The notes: generated from the sequence alone by a model not told the origin. A stretch of DNA of 64,000 bases from Bradyrhizobium iriomotense (GCF_030160715.1 NZ_BSOW01000022.1:62001-126000), one strand, 5' to 3'; shown: positions 34,270-43,353, counted from the first letter of the stretch. Translations and numbers: made by a program.

Positions 34270-35565
34270 GTGCGCTTGTCCAGGAAGCCGAGCCATCCGA
34301 GCGATGACGAACGTGGCCGAGCCGATAGCCGCAACGCTGTGCTCGCGCTTCCGCTACCTGCGCCATCAAAGCAAAGCCTGCGGGCCCTGGATTGGTTCAT
34401 CTTCTTCCTGGCCGACGTGCAGACCGGCTTCGGCCCCTTCATCGCGGTCTATCTGACGACGCAGAAATGGACCCAGGTCGAGATCGGCCTCGTGCTGTCG
34501 ATTGGCGGCATCGTCGGCCTGATCGGCCAGATGCCGGGCGGCGCGATCATCGATGCCGCGAAGTCGGAGCGGCTTGTCGCGGGATTCGCGATCACGACCA
34601 TAGGATTCTGCGCGCTCGCCTATGCGGCGATGCCGATCTTCCCTGTCGTGGTGACGGCAGCGACCTTGCATGCGGCTGCGAGCTGCGTGCTGGGGCCTGC
34701 GATCGCCGCGATCAGCCTCGGCCTGGTCGGACCGCTGGCGATCGGCGAGCGGCTCGGCCGCAACGCGCGCTTCGCCTCGCTCGGCAATGGCGTTGCGGCT
34801 GCGGTCATGGGCACGGCCGGCTATCTGCTGTCGAGTCGTTCGGTCTTCCTGGTCACCTTCCTGCTCGCGATTCCGACCCTGATTGCGCTTTCGCGCATTC
34901 GCGAGGAGGAGGTTGATGCGGCCCGGTGCCATGGTGCAATGCCGCGCGAGCTGTCCGACAAAGGGGACACCAATGTATGGCATCTGCTGCGGCAGCGGCC
35001 GCTGCTGATCTTCGCCTGTAGCGTGCTCCTGTTGCAGCTCGCGAACGCGGCGATGTTGCCCTTGATGGCGAGCGTGGTGACGACGCGGTCGAGCCAGTGG
35101 GCCACCGTGCTGATCGCGGGCTGCATCATCGTACCGCAGGCGATCGTGGCGCTGATGTCGCCGACGGTCGGGCGCAAGGCGCAGGCCTGGGGACGGCGGC
35201 CGCTGTTGTTGCTCGGATTTGGCGCGCTGGCGATTCGCGGCCTGTTGTTCGCGACCGTCCGCGATCCCTATCTCCTGGTTCTGGTGCAGGTGTTCGACGG
35301 CATCACGGCCGCGGTGTTCGCGGTGATGATCCCGCTGATCGTCGCCGACGTTGCCTTCGGCAGCGGCCACTTCAATCTCGCGCAGGGAGTCGTGGGAACC
35401 GCGACCGGGATCGGCGCATCGCTCAGCACCGTGCTCGGCGGCTTCATCAGCGACAGATACGGCAGCAGCACCGCCTTCATCAGCCTCGCCTGCGTCGCAG
35501 CAGTCGGGCTCGTCCTGATTCTCCTGGTAATGCCGGAGACGCGGCGCAGCGCACGTGGAGCATGA
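34270..35565 (+). CDS. MFS transporter
   Basis: 431-residue protein with about 12 membrane helices. Helix 1 'LDWFIFFLADVQTGFGPFIAVYL' and 'IGGIVGLIGQMPGGAIIDAAKSERL' (motif A region) resemble the small MFS group often found in alphaproteobacteria; substrate unknown. The start is likely GTG 34270, spaced 9 bp from GAGGAGGG; other starts within 20 codons are possible. A terminator and the convergent fixK2 gene follow. Confidence 0.85.
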   Translation: MRLSRKPSHPSDDERGRADSRNAVLALPLPAPSKQSLRALDWFIFFLADVQTGFGPFIAVYLTTQKWTQVEIGLVLSIGGIVGLIGQMPGGAIIDAAKSERLVAGFAITTIGFCALAYAAMPIFPVVVTAATLHAAASCVLGPAIAAISLGLVGPLAIGERLGRNARFASLGNGVAAAVMGTAGYLLSSRSVFLVTFLLAIPTLIALSRIREEEVDAARCHGAMPRELSDKGDTNVWHLLRQRPLLIFACSVLLLQLANAAMLPLMASVVTTRSSQWATVLIAGCIIVPQAIVALMSPTVGRKAQAWGRRPLLLLGFGALAIRGLLFATVRDPYLLVLVQVFDGITAAVFAVMIPLIVADVAFGSGHFNLAQGVVGTATGIGASLSTVLGGFISDRYGSSTAFISLACVAAVGLVLILLVMPETRRSARGA

Positions 35566-35571
35566 GAAAAT

Positions 35572-35596
35572 GCCGGCCGAAGCGGGTTCGGCCGGC
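35572..35596 (-). terminator. Terminator of fixK2
   Basis: GCCGGCCGAA-GCGGG-TTCGGCCGGC forms a perfect 10-bp stem. Read leftward it is followed by ATTTTCTC, a short U-run, so it ends transcription from fixK2; the other side has no T-run. Confidence 0.8.
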
Positions 35597-35625
35597 CAGT
35601 TGGGAAGATGGCAGGGAGGAAGAAA

Positions 35626-36324
35626 TCAGGCGTCGAGATTGTGCAGGCGCTGGCGGTTGCGCAGCACGATCTGACGGGCGCCGGAGAAGCCCAAAATGCC
35701 CTGGGAATGGAGCTGTGACAGCGCGCGCGACACCGTCTCCAGCGTCAGGCCGAGATAGTCGCCGATGTCGCGGCGGCACATCGGCAGCGCCATCATGCCG
35801 GCGACGGCGAGCCGGCGATCCATTTCGAGCAGGAAGGTCGCAACCCGCTCCATCGCGGTCTTGCGGCCGAGCAGCAGCATGTGGTCCTCGGCGTGGCGCA
35901 GTTCGCCTGCGGTCATCGCCCAGAGCTTGCGCGCGACCTGCACGTCGGTACCGGCGGCCTTCTCGAGGCTGGAGCGCTTCACGAGGCGCACGGTGGTGTC
36001 GATGATGGCTTCCGCGGCGAGGCGGTGGGTGGCGCCGGATTCGAGGCCGAACACGTCGCCGGGGAGATGGAAGGCGCCGATCTGGCGGCGGCCGTCGGAA
36101 AGGAGCTTGTAGCTGCGCACCGCGCCGGAGACGACCTGGTAGACGTATTCAGCAGGCTCGTCCTCGCCGTAGATCTCCTCATCCTTGCGGTAGGAGAACT
36201 CGGAGGCGACAAGGCCGACATGGCCGGTGATGGCGCCGAACTGATCGGAAACGGGATGGGTGGCCGGGGCGATCGTGCTGCCGTGAACCTGGGTGTTGAG
36301 TGTCTGGGTGAGCATCTGTGCCAT
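35626..36324 (-). CDS. fixK2: CRP/FNR-type regulator FixK2
   Basis: 232 residues: cyclic-nucleotide-binding-like barrel without the FNR iron-sulfur cysteines, dimer helix, then HTH 'CRRDIGDYLGLTLETVSRALSQLHSQGIL'. The single Cys at position 183 corresponds to the redox-sensitive Cys183 of B. japonicum FixK2. It activates microaerobic and nitrogen-respiration genes by binding TTGAT-N4-ATCAA sites. It is itself expected to be activated by FixJ-phosphate from the fixLJ operon just upstream. Two such boxes (40704 and 44260) occur in this window before the cbb3 oxidase operons. Start at 36324 reproduces the published numbering. Confidence 0.97.
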   Translation of the reverse strand: MAQMLTQTLNTQVHGSTIAPATHPVSDQFGAITGHVGLVASEFSYRKDEEIYGEDEPAEYVYQVVSGAVRSYKLLSDGRRQIGAFHLPGDVFGLESGATHRLAAEAIIDTTVRLVKRSSLEKAAGTDVQVARKLWAMTAGELRHAEDHMLLLGRKTAMERVATFLLEMDRRLAVAGMMALPMCRRDIGDYLGLTLETVSRALSQLHSQGILGFSGARQIVLRNRQRLHNLDA

Positions 36325-36431
36325 CTCCGTTGTGATGGCAGATGGTTACCGCGCGCCGAGCGGCGTGAAAATTTCGAGCGATATCTTAAGGAGGTCTACC
36401 TATGTAAAATCCCGTAGGTCAGTCCTTGAGG

Positions 36432-36818
36432 TCAGTCTTTGGGCTTGCCCTGGATGGCGCCGCGGATGCGCTTGACGAGATTCTCGTCGAGAAGCGGCTT
36501 CAAGATCACGTCCTTGATTCCGACCGCTGCGGCCCGGGTCGAAATATTCTCGTCCGGATAGCCCGTGATCAGGATCACGGGCGCGTCGCCCTCCGACTTG
36601 CGCAGGCGCCTCGTAAGCTCGACGCCGTTGATGTCGGGCATCTTGTAGTCGATCACGTAGCAGTCTGCGCCAGGGGAGTGGGGTGCATTGAGCAATGCCG
36701 TGGCATTCCTGAAGGTTCGCACGGCGAAGCCGTCGGTTTCCAGTAGGAATCGCAGTGATCCAAGGACGGCGTCGTCGTCGTCGACCACGTAGACGGTGGG
36801 CTTGAGTGGGGACGACAT
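36432..36818 (-). CDS. Receiver-only response regulator between fixJ and fixK2
   Basis: 128 residues made of one receiver domain: acidic pocket 'VYVVDDDDAV', phospho-acceptor Asp57 in 'CYVIDYKMPDINGVEL', Thr in 'ILITGYPD' and Lys in 'DVILKPL'. No output domain. It resembles the FixJ receiver and may act as a phosphate sink or a partner of another kinase (inference). It is the second member of the block, 95 bp after fixJ. An alternative ATG at 36854 adds 12 residues. A counterpart at this position is known in B. japonicum. Confidence 0.92.
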   Translation of the reverse strand: MSSPLKPTVYVVDDDDAVLGSLRFLLETDGFAVRTFRNATALLNAPHSPGADCYVIDYKMPDINGVELTRRLRKSEGDAPVILITGYPDENISTRAAAVGIKDVILKPLLDENLVKRIRGAIQGKPKD

Positions 36819-36913
36819 CGGATCCCGCCTATGGTGTAAGCTGATCTCGGTCATGCGACCTTGCTAACACGCGGCGAGAGCGCGGACTTGACATGCCTCA
36901 AGTCGAAGTCGCC

Positions 36914-37531
36914 TCAATCGTTGAGCATGCCGGCGCGCATGGCGAGCCGCACCAGCTCCGACAGGCTGCCCGCCTGCATCTTGGTCATGACGTTCGCCCG
37001 ATACACTTCGATGGTGCGCGGGCTGATGTCGTATTCGCGGGCGATCAGCTTGTTGGAGAGGCCCGCGATCAACCCCTCCATGACCTGGCGCTCGCGCGGG
37101 CTCAGCGAAGCCACACGCGCGGTGATGTCCTGCACGATCGCCTCGCTCTTGGCGGCAGGCTCGGCCTGGCGGATCGCGGCTTCGATCATCGCGGTCAGGC
37201 GATCGTCATCGAACGGCTTTTCGAGGAAATCGACAGCGCCGAGCTTCATGGCTTCGACCGCCAGCGGCACGTCGCCATGACCGGTCATGATGAGGATCGG
37301 GAACGGGCTTTGCGTGTCCTTCATGCGCTTCAAGAGCTCGATCCCGTCAAGCCCGGGCATGCGCACGTCGGACACCACGCAGCCGAAGGAGAGGCCCGGC
37401 AGTGCGTCGAGAAAGCCTTGCGCCGTCTCGAACAACCGGACCTCGAAGCCGAACGAGTCCAAAAGGAAGTTGAGCGAATCCCGCATCGCCTCGTCGTCGT
37501 CGATGACGTAGACATGTCCCTTTGTGGTCAT
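36914..37531 (-). CDS. fixJ: Two-component response regulator FixJ
   Basis: 205 residues: receiver domain with phospho-acceptor Asp55 ('VVSDVRMPGLDG'), switch residues 'ILIMTGHGDV' and Lys in 'DFLEKPF'; then a LuxR-type HTH 'LSPRERQVMEGLIAGLSNKLIAREYDISPRTIEVYRANVMTKM'. FixJ is phosphorylated by FixL at low O2 and turns on fixK2. It begins 3 bp after the fixL stop, so the two are one operon. Confidence 0.97.
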   Translation of the reverse strand: MTTKGHVYVIDDDEAMRDSLNFLLDSFGFEVRLFETAQGFLDALPGLSFGCVVSDVRMPGLDGIELLKRMKDTQSPFPILIMTGHGDVPLAVEAMKLGAVDFLEKPFDDDRLTAMIEAAIRQAEPAAKSEAIVQDITARVASLSPRERQVMEGLIAGLSNKLIAREYDISPRTIEVYRANVMTKMQAGSLSELVRLAMRAGMLND

Positions 37532-37534
37532 TGA

Positions 37535-39052
37535 TCAGTTCTCGTCGGCTGCCGGCAAGGTAAAGCGAAACGTTGCGCCGCCCGATGCGTTGCTCGCGGC
37601 CCACATGCGGCCGCCATGAGCCTCGATGATCGAGCGGCTGATGGAAAGTCCGACGCCCATGCCGGTCTCCTTCGTCGTGAAGAAGGTCTGGAACAGGTTC
37701 GGTATCACGTCGTCGTGGAATCCGGACCCGGTGTCGCTGACCTCGACTTCGATCATGTCGTCGGCCACCTTGGTGTTGGTGACGACGAGCTCGCGCCGCG
37801 GCGATTGCGCCATGGCCTCAAGTGCGTTGCGGAACAGGTTGACCAGCACCTGCTGGATCTGGACGCGGTCGGCCAGCACGAGGTCGGCCTCCGGATTGAG
37901 GTTGAAGCGGAGCTGGACATTCTGCTCGCGCGCGCCGGCAAGGCCCAGCGCGCCGGCTTCCTCGATCAGCTTGGAGAGGCTCTCGACCCGCTTCTCGGAT
38001 TCGCCGCGCGAGACGAAGTCGCGCAGGCGGCGGATGATCTGGCCGGCGCGCAGTGCCTGCTCGGCGGCGCGGTCCATCGCGCTCTCGATCTTGTTAATGT
38101 TCGGATCGCTGCTGCCCGCCAGCAGCCGGCGCGAACCCTTCATATAGTTGCTGATGGCCGCCAGCGGCTGGTTGAGCTCGTGCGCGAGCGCCGAGGCCAT
38201 CTCGCCCATCGCGCTCAGGCGCGAGACATGGACGAGCTCGGACTGCAGCTCCTGCAGCCGCGCCTGGGTCTGCTGGTGCTCGGTCATGTCACGGACGAAG
38301 CCGGTGAAATAGGGCTCGCCGCTGGACTGCATCTCGCCGATCGACAGGTGCATCGGAAACGTCGTGCCGTCGCGCCGCTTGCCGGTGACGATGCGGCCGA
38401 TGCCGATGATGTGGGGATCGCGCGTGGTGCGGTAGCGCGCGATATAGCTGTCGTGGCGGGAGCGGTCGGGCTCGGGCATCAGGAGGCTGACGTTCTGGCC
38501 GATCGCCTCATGCTCCAAATAGCCGAACAGGCGCTCCGCCGCCGTGCTGAACAGCTGGATGATGCCATGGCCGTCGATGACGATCATGGCATCGGGGATC
38601 GTGTGCAGGATCGAGCGGAGGTGGGTCTCGCGCGTGCGCAGCGCCTCCTCGACCTGCTTCTCCTCGTCGATGTCGAGGAAGATACCGCTGAGATGGCGCG
38701 CGCTACCGGCTTCGTCCCGGATCAGGCCGGCGCGGGCCCGGATCCATTGCCCTCTGCCGGAATCAGCGGAAATCCGGAATGACACGTCGAACCCGCCGCC
38801 GCGCTCGGCGACGCGCCTGATCGCGGCTTCGACACGCTCGCGGTCTCTCGGCTCGAGACGCGACAGGAAGAGCTCGTAGGTGATCGGCTGGTCGCGCGCG
38901 ACGCCGAACATGGCCCCCGCCGCATCCGACCATTCCAGTTCCTGCGTCTTGAGATCGAGGTCCCAGGTGCCGACGCCGAAGCCTTCGATTCGGACCCGGA
39001 AATGTTCGCCCCGACCGTCATCTGCCGGATGAGTTACGCGGGTCGGGCTCAA
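37535..39052 (-). CDS. fixL: Oxygen-sensing haem histidine kinase FixL
   Basis: 505 residues with no membrane segment. Order: an N-terminal PAS (about 20-135), the haem PAS (about 140-255) with proximal His200 in 'DRSRHDSYIARYRTT' and distal-side Arg220 in 'GIGRIVTG', then the kinase core with phospho-acceptor His291 in 'ALAHELNQPLAAISNY', N-box 'NLFRNALEAMAQS' and G-boxes 'VSDTGSGFHDD' and 'GMGVGLSISRSIIEAHGG'. Length and all three positions match B. japonicum FixL. O2 bound to haem inhibits the kinase; its loss allows phosphorylation of FixJ. Divergent from the usp gene. Confidence 0.97.
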   Translation of the reverse strand: MSPTRVTHPADDGRGEHFRVRIEGFGVGTWDLDLKTQELEWSDAAGAMFGVARDQPITYELFLSRLEPRDRERVEAAIRRVAERGGGFDVSFRISADSGRGQWIRARAGLIRDEAGSARHLSGIFLDIDEEKQVEEALRTRETHLRSILHTIPDAMIVIDGHGIIQLFSTAAERLFGYLEHEAIGQNVSLLMPEPDRSRHDSYIARYRTTRDPHIIGIGRIVTGKRRDGTTFPMHLSIGEMQSSGEPYFTGFVRDMTEHQQTQARLQELQSELVHVSRLSAMGEMASALAHELNQPLAAISNYMKGSRRLLAGSSDPNINKIESAMDRAAEQALRAGQIIRRLRDFVSRGESEKRVESLSKLIEEAGALGLAGAREQNVQLRFNLNPEADLVLADRVQIQQVLVNLFRNALEAMAQSPRRELVVTNTKVADDMIEVEVSDTGSGFHDDVIPNLFQTFFTTKETGMGVGLSISRSIIEAHGGRMWAASNASGGATFRFTLPAADEN

Positions 39053-39196
39053 TTCGCTTCCATCCTTGCGTCGTGGGTCCGGAGCGCGGTTCGTTTGGTC
39101 GCAATTTCGCGCATGGCCGCCCCGGAGGCAAGTTCGGCGATCGGGTACCCCGCAACAGGGCGATCAGTCCAGCCGCGGTCCGGACCTCTTGTCGGC

Positions 39197-39210
39197 TTGA
39201 TCTATCTCAT
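39197..39210 (+). promoter_or_regulatory. Degenerate FixK-box-like site before usp
   Basis: TTGATCTATCTCAT has an intact left half (TTGAT) and three of five right-half positions (TCA). It lies 59 bp upstream of the usp start, in the 216-bp gap between fixL and usp. It may make the usp-CBS pair part of the FixK2 regulon. Confidence 0.4.
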
Positions 39211-39268
39211 CCCGCTGCCATCGGGGTGCGCCTAGCATTGCCAAGCTACGCAGTTCTGGAGACACGGA

Positions 39269-40102
39269 ATGACATACGCGACCGTCATGGTCAGCCTGGC
39301 GCTTGGTCAGCCCAATGAAGCGAGGCTTCAGGTCGCGGGCGAGCTCGCGGAGCGCTTCGAGGCGGCGATCGTCGGAGTTGCTGCGGCGCAGTTCGCGCCG
39401 CCACTCTATTTCACCGACGGTGCGGAGGCCCAGCGTCTGGTCGACCGAGGCGAGGCGTCGGTCCGCCAACGCCTTTCGGAACTGGAGGGACAATTCCGTG
39501 CTGCAACGAGGAATCGCGGCGGGCACGTCGAGTGGCGCGGCGCGGTCGATTTCCCGGCGCGTTACGCGTTGCAGCAGGCGCGCTGCGCCGACATCATCGT
39601 CAGCGGCGGACCAAGCCCGGCCTTCTCGGACGCCTTCTCGCTCGCCAGCCCCAAGGATCTGGTGATGCAGGCTGGCCGTCCGCTGCTGGTCGTGCCTGAC
39701 GGTATCCAGTGGCTCGATCTGCGCAGCGTGCTGGTGGCCTGGAAGGATACGCCGGAGGCGCGGCGCGCGGTCGCCGATTCGTTGCCGCTGCTGCGCAAGG
39801 CGAGGGAGATCACGGTCGTCGCGATCCCCGAGCCGGAAGACGATCGCCCGGCGGTGCTGGGCTCCGTCACCGACGTCATCGCCTGGCTCACCCGCCATGG
39901 CGTCACGGCAACCGCCCGGGTGTCGGAAGCGGGCCGGAACGAAACCGCGGCTGACCATTTGGGTAGGGTGGCCGCCGATGTCGGAGCCGCCCTGATCGTG
40001 GCCGGTGCCTATGGCCATTCGCGGTTCCGCGAACTGGTCCTCGGCGGCGTCACGCAATTTCTGCTCACCCAGTCAACCCGTTGCGTGCTGCTGTCGCACT
40101 GA
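39269..40102 (+). CDS. Universal stress protein with two Usp domains
   Basis: 277 residues, two tandem UspA-like domains (about 1-145 and 150-277). The second ends in the nucleotide-loop motif 'LIVAGAYGHSRFRELVLGGVTQFLL', matching G-2x-G-9x-G(S/T); the first has a degenerate version. Cytoplasmic. Such proteins help survival under low oxygen. Located between fixL and fixN with a CBS-domain gene 32 bp downstream, as in B. japonicum, and probably microaerobically induced. Confidence 0.9.
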   Translation: MTYATVMVSLALGQPNEARLQVAGELAERFEAAIVGVAAAQFAPPLYFTDGAEAQRLVDRGEASVRQRLSELEGQFRAATRNRGGHVEWRGAVDFPARYALQQARCADIIVSGGPSPAFSDAFSLASPKDLVMQAGRPLLVVPDGIQWLDLRSVLVAWKDTPEARRAVADSLPLLRKAREITVVAIPEPEDDRPAVLGSVTDVIAWLTRHGVTATARVSEAGRNETAADHLGRVAADVGAALIVAGAYGHSRFRELVLGGVTQFLLTQSTRCVLLSH

Positions 40103-40134
40103 CACGTATTGACTGAAAGACATGAGGACGCGCC

Positions 40135-40560
40135 GTGTACAGATTCCTTGAACAGACCACCGACGGCCACATGACGCGCAACGTCAAGACCGTGGTGCGC
40201 GACCTCAACATGCTCGAACTCAGCGAGATGTTCGAGCGCGACGACTTCAACGGCTATCCGGTCGAGGAGGACGGCCAGGTCGTCGGCATCGTCACCAAGT
40301 TCGACATTTTGAAGTGTTTCGCCTTCACGCCGAGCCAGATGGTGCCGCGCTATCTCGACCTGATGAATCGGAAGGTCGGCGACGTCATGACACCGGAATT
40401 CATCTACGTCCACCCGGACACGCGGCTGACCCGCGTGCTTCAGCTCATGGTCGAGCATCGGATCCGGAGCATCATTGTGCTCGACGGCGCGCAGAAGCTC
40501 GTCGGCATCATCGCGCGGGAGGACGTCATCAATGCGCTCAAGGCGACCGCGCGCGACTAG
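40135..40560 (+). CDS. CBS-domain pair protein
   Basis: 141 residues containing two CBS motifs ('HMTRNVKTVVRDLNMLELSEMFERDDFNGYPVEEDGQVVGIVTKFDIL' and 'VMTPEFIYVHPDTRLTRVLQLMVEHRIRSIIVLDGAQKLVGIIAREDVI'), together a Bateman module that binds adenine nucleotides. Its partner is unknown. It starts with GTG 40135 and is likely co-transcribed with usp. A perfect FixK box and the fixNOQP operon follow. Confidence 0.9.
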   Translation: MYRFLEQTTDGHMTRNVKTVVRDLNMLELSEMFERDDFNGYPVEEDGQVVGIVTKFDILKCFAFTPSQMVPRYLDLMNRKVGDVMTPEFIYVHPDTRLTRVLQLMVEHRIRSIIVLDGAQKLVGIIAREDVINALKATARD

Positions 40561-40703
40561 CCCGTCGGCTGGCTCATTTCTGCGACAGACCAGCTCGCTG
40601 ATTTGCCTGAGGCGCGGCCAGTCCTGCGCGCGGAAACGCGCATAAGCGGCTGATATCGCTTCCGGATTTCCTGTCGACCGGGATCGCCGGAAATCCAGCT
40701 ATC

Positions 40704-40717
40704 TTGATTTCAATCAA
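40704..40717 (+). promoter_or_regulatory. FixK box of fixNOQP
   Basis: TTGATTTCAATCAA is a perfect TTGAT-N4-ATCAA palindrome. Its centre would place a class II transcription start near 40751, 22 bp before the fixN ATG. The 213-bp gap 40561-40773 shows no gene. Confidence 0.93.
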
Positions 40718-40773
40718 TTCCGCGCGAGTGTGAATGTGGTTTCTGGCTCCGTGTTCTTTCAGAGAGAATCCGC

Positions 40774-42423
40774 ATGAGCCAGCCCTCCATTTCCAAATCC
40801 ATGACCGTCGGTGAAAGCGGCCTGGCGGCAGTGTTCGCAGTCACCGCCTTTCTCTGCGTGATCGCGGCGGCCAAGGCGCTCGACGCGCCCTTCGCCTTCC
40901 ATGCGGCACTCAGCGCCGCGGCGAGCATCGCGGCTGTCTTCGTCATCATCAATCGCTATTTCGAGCGCCCGGCGGCGCTGCCGCCCGCGGAGATCAACGG
41001 ACGGCCCAACTACAACATGGGCCCGATCAAGTTCTCCGCCTTTATGGCGATGTTCTGGGGCATCGCCGGCTTCCTGGTGGGGCTGATCATCGCCTCGCAG
41101 CTGGCCTGGCCCGCGCTCAACTTCGATCTGCCCTGGACGAGCTTTGGCCGCCTACGTCCGCTGCACACCTCGGCGGTGATTTTCGCGTTCGGCGGCAACG
41201 TGCTGATCGCCTCCTCGTTCTACGTCGTGCAGAAGTCGTGCCGCGTCCGGCTCGCCGGCGAGCTGGCGCCCTGGTTCGTCGTGGTCGGCTACAACTTCTT
41301 CATCCTCGTCGCCGGTACCGGCTATCTGCTCGGAGTCACCCAGTCCAAGGAATATGCCGAGCCGGAATGGTATGCGGACCTCTGGCTGACCATCGTGTGG
41401 GTGGTCTACCTGCTCGTCTTCCTCGTGACGGTGATCAAGCGCAAGGAACCGCACATCTTCGTCGCGAACTGGTTCTATCTCGCCTTCATCGTGACGATCG
41501 CCGTCCTGCATCTCGGCAACAATCCCGCGCTGCCGGTGTCGGTGTTCGGCTCCAAGTCCTACGTCGCCTGGGCCGGCGTCCAGGATGCGATGTTCCAGTG
41601 GTGGTATGGCCACAACGCGGTCGGCTTCTTCCTGACCGCCGGCTTCCTCGCCATCATGTACTACTTCATCCCCAAGCGCGCAGAGCGGCCGATCTATTCC
41701 TACCGGCTGTCCATCATCCATTTCTGGTCGCTGATCTTCCTCTACATCTGGGCCGGCCCGCATCATCTGCACTACACCGCGCTGCCGGACTGGACGCAGA
41801 CGCTCGGCATGACCTTCTCGGTGATGCTGTGGATGCCCTCTTGGGGAGGCATGATCAACGGCCTGATGACGCTGTCGGGCGCCTGGGACAAGCTGCGCAC
41901 CGATCCCGTGCTGCGCATGCTGGTGGTCTCCGTCGCCTTCTACGGCATGTCGACCTTCGAGGGGCCGATGATGTCGATCAAGGTCGTCAACTCGCTCAGC
42001 CACTACACCGACTGGACCATCGGCCACGTGCATTCCGGCGCGCTCGGTTGGGTCGGCTTCGTCTCTTTCGGCGCGTTGTACTGCCTGGTGCCCTGGGCCT
42101 GGAATCGCAAGAGCCTTTACAGCCTCAAGCTCGTCAACTGGCACTTCTGGATCGCGACGCTCGGAATCGTGCTCTACATCTCGGCGATGTGGGTGTCCGG
42201 CATCCTCCAGGGCCTGATGTGGCGCGCCTACACCTCGCTCGGCTTCCTCGAATATTCCTTCATCGAAACCGTCGAGGCGATGCATCCCTTCTACGTCATC
42301 CGCGCAGCCGGCGGGGCCCTGTTCGTGATCGGCGCGCTGATCATGGCCTACAATCTCTGGATGACCGTTCGCGTCGGCGAGGCGGAAGTCCAGGCGCCCG
42401 TCGCTCTTCAGCCGGCGGAATGA
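40774..42423 (+). CDS. fixN: cbb3-type cytochrome c oxidase subunit I (FixN/CcoN)
   Basis: 549 residues with about 12-14 membrane helices. It is the catalytic subunit that reduces O2 at very low concentration. Haem and copper ligands are visible: 'LHTSAVIFAFGGN' (haem b), 'WYGHNAVGFFL' (copper B His and the crosslinked Tyr region), 'AGPHHLHYTALPDW' (His pair) and 'GHVHSGALGW' (haem b and b3). First gene of fixNOQP, activated through the FixK box 57 bp upstream. Confidence 0.98.
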   Translation: MSQPSISKSMTVGESGLAAVFAVTAFLCVIAAAKALDAPFAFHAALSAAASIAAVFVIINRYFERPAALPPAEINGRPNYNMGPIKFSAFMAMFWGIAGFLVGLIIASQLAWPALNFDLPWTSFGRLRPLHTSAVIFAFGGNVLIASSFYVVQKSCRVRLAGELAPWFVVVGYNFFILVAGTGYLLGVTQSKEYAEPEWYADLWLTIVWVVYLLVFLVTVIKRKEPHIFVANWFYLAFIVTIAVLHLGNNPALPVSVFGSKSYVAWAGVQDAMFQWWYGHNAVGFFLTAGFLAIMYYFIPKRAERPIYSYRLSIIHFWSLIFLYIWAGPHHLHYTALPDWTQTLGMTFSVMLWMPSWGGMINGLMTLSGAWDKLRTDPVLRMLVVSVAFYGMSTFEGPMMSIKVVNSLSHYTDWTIGHVHSGALGWVGFVSFGALYCLVPWAWNRKSLYSLKLVNWHFWIATLGIVLYISAMWVSGILQGLMWRAYTSLGFLEYSFIETVEAMHPFYVIRAAGGALFVIGALIMAYNLWMTVRVGEAEVQAPVALQPAE

Positions 42424-42434
42424 GGAGCCAAGCA

Positions 42435-43169
42435 ATGTCTTTCTGGACACGCCACCAAATCTTCGAAAAGAACTCGATCATCCTGGTCGTCGGCATCCTG
42501 CTGGTGATCTCGATCGGTGGTCTCGTCGAGATCACGCCGCTCTTCTATCTCAAGAGCACTATCGAGGTGGTCGACGGCGTCAGGCCGTACACGCCGCTGG
42601 AGCTCGCCGGCCGCAACATCTACGTCCGCGAGGGCTGTTATCTCTGCCACTCGCAGATGATCCGTCCCTTGCGCGACGAGGTCGAGCGCTACGGTCACTT
42701 CTCGCTCGCCGCCGAGAGCATGTACGACCACCCGTTCCAGTGGGGCTCCAAGCGTACCGGTCCGGATCTCGCCCGCGTCGGCGCCAAATATTCCGACGAC
42801 TGGCACGTGACCCATCTGACCAACCCGCGCGCCATCGTGCCGCAGTCGGTGATGCCGGGCTATCCGTTCCTCAGCGAGACCGAGGTCGATCCCGCAACGA
42901 TTGCCGATCACATGCGAACGCTCAGGGCTGTCGGCACGCCCTACAGCGATGACCAGATCGCCAATGCGGCCGCCGACATGAAGGCGCAGGCCGATCCGGA
43001 CAATGCCGGCAGCGATGCCTTCACCAAACGCTACGCCAAGGCGGTGGTGCGCAATTTCGACGGCAAGCCGGGCACCCCGACCGAGATGGACGCGCTGATC
43101 GCCTATTTGCAGATGCTCGGCACGCTCGTCGACTTCAAGCTCTACAACGAGAAAGCCAATCTCCGCTGA
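42435..43169 (+). CDS. fixO: cbb3 oxidase monohaem subunit FixO/CcoO
   Basis: 244 residues with one N-terminal membrane anchor (IILVVGILLVISIGGLVEI) and one haem c site CYLCH in 'YVREGCYLCHSQMIRPLRDE'. 'MPGYPFL' likely gives the Met ligand. It passes electrons from FixP or cytochrome c to FixN. Start ATG 42435 follows GAGGAG, 11 bp after fixN. Confidence 0.98.
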   Translation: MSFWTRHQIFEKNSIILVVGILLVISIGGLVEITPLFYLKSTIEVVDGVRPYTPLELAGRNIYVREGCYLCHSQMIRPLRDEVERYGHFSLAAESMYDHPFQWGSKRTGPDLARVGAKYSDDWHVTHLTNPRAIVPQSVMPGYPFLSETEVDPATIADHMRTLRAVGTPYSDDQIANAAADMKAQADPDNAGSDAFTKRYAKAVVRNFDGKPGTPTEMDALIAYLQMLGTLVDFKLYNEKANLR

Positions 43170-43182
43170 GAAGGCATGAACG

Positions 43183-43347
43183 ATGAAAGCAATTCTGACA
43201 GTCCATAACCTTGCGTCCGATCTCGTGACGACGATCTGGACGCCGGTCTTCGTCGCGATCTTCCTCGCGATCGTCGCCTACGCATTCTGGCCCCGCAACA
43301 AGGCCGCTTTCGACGAAGCGGCGAAGATGCCGTTGCGGGAGGAGTAA
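43183..43347 (+). CDS. fixQ: cbb3 oxidase small subunit FixQ/CcoQ
   Basis: 54-residue protein with one membrane helix (VFVAIFLAIVAYAFWP) followed by a charged tail 'RNKAAFDEAAKMPLREE', the standard CcoQ pattern. It stabilises the assembled oxidase. Situated 13 bp after fixO and 6 bp before fixP. Confidence 0.95.
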   Translation: MKAILTVHNLASDLVTTIWTPVFVAIFLAIVAYAFWPRNKAAFDEAAKMPLREE

Positions 43348-43353
43348 GGGATC

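Noticed and set aside
36340..36431. FixJ-binding site upstream of fixK2
   Set aside because: The region contains CCTACGGGATTTTACATAGG on the minus strand, a plausible imperfect inverted repeat, but I cannot match it with confidence to a known FixJ consensus.
40122..40134. ATG at 40122 as start of the CBS protein
   Set aside because: Out of frame with the CBS reading frame; GTG 40135 is the in-frame start matching the conserved N-terminus.
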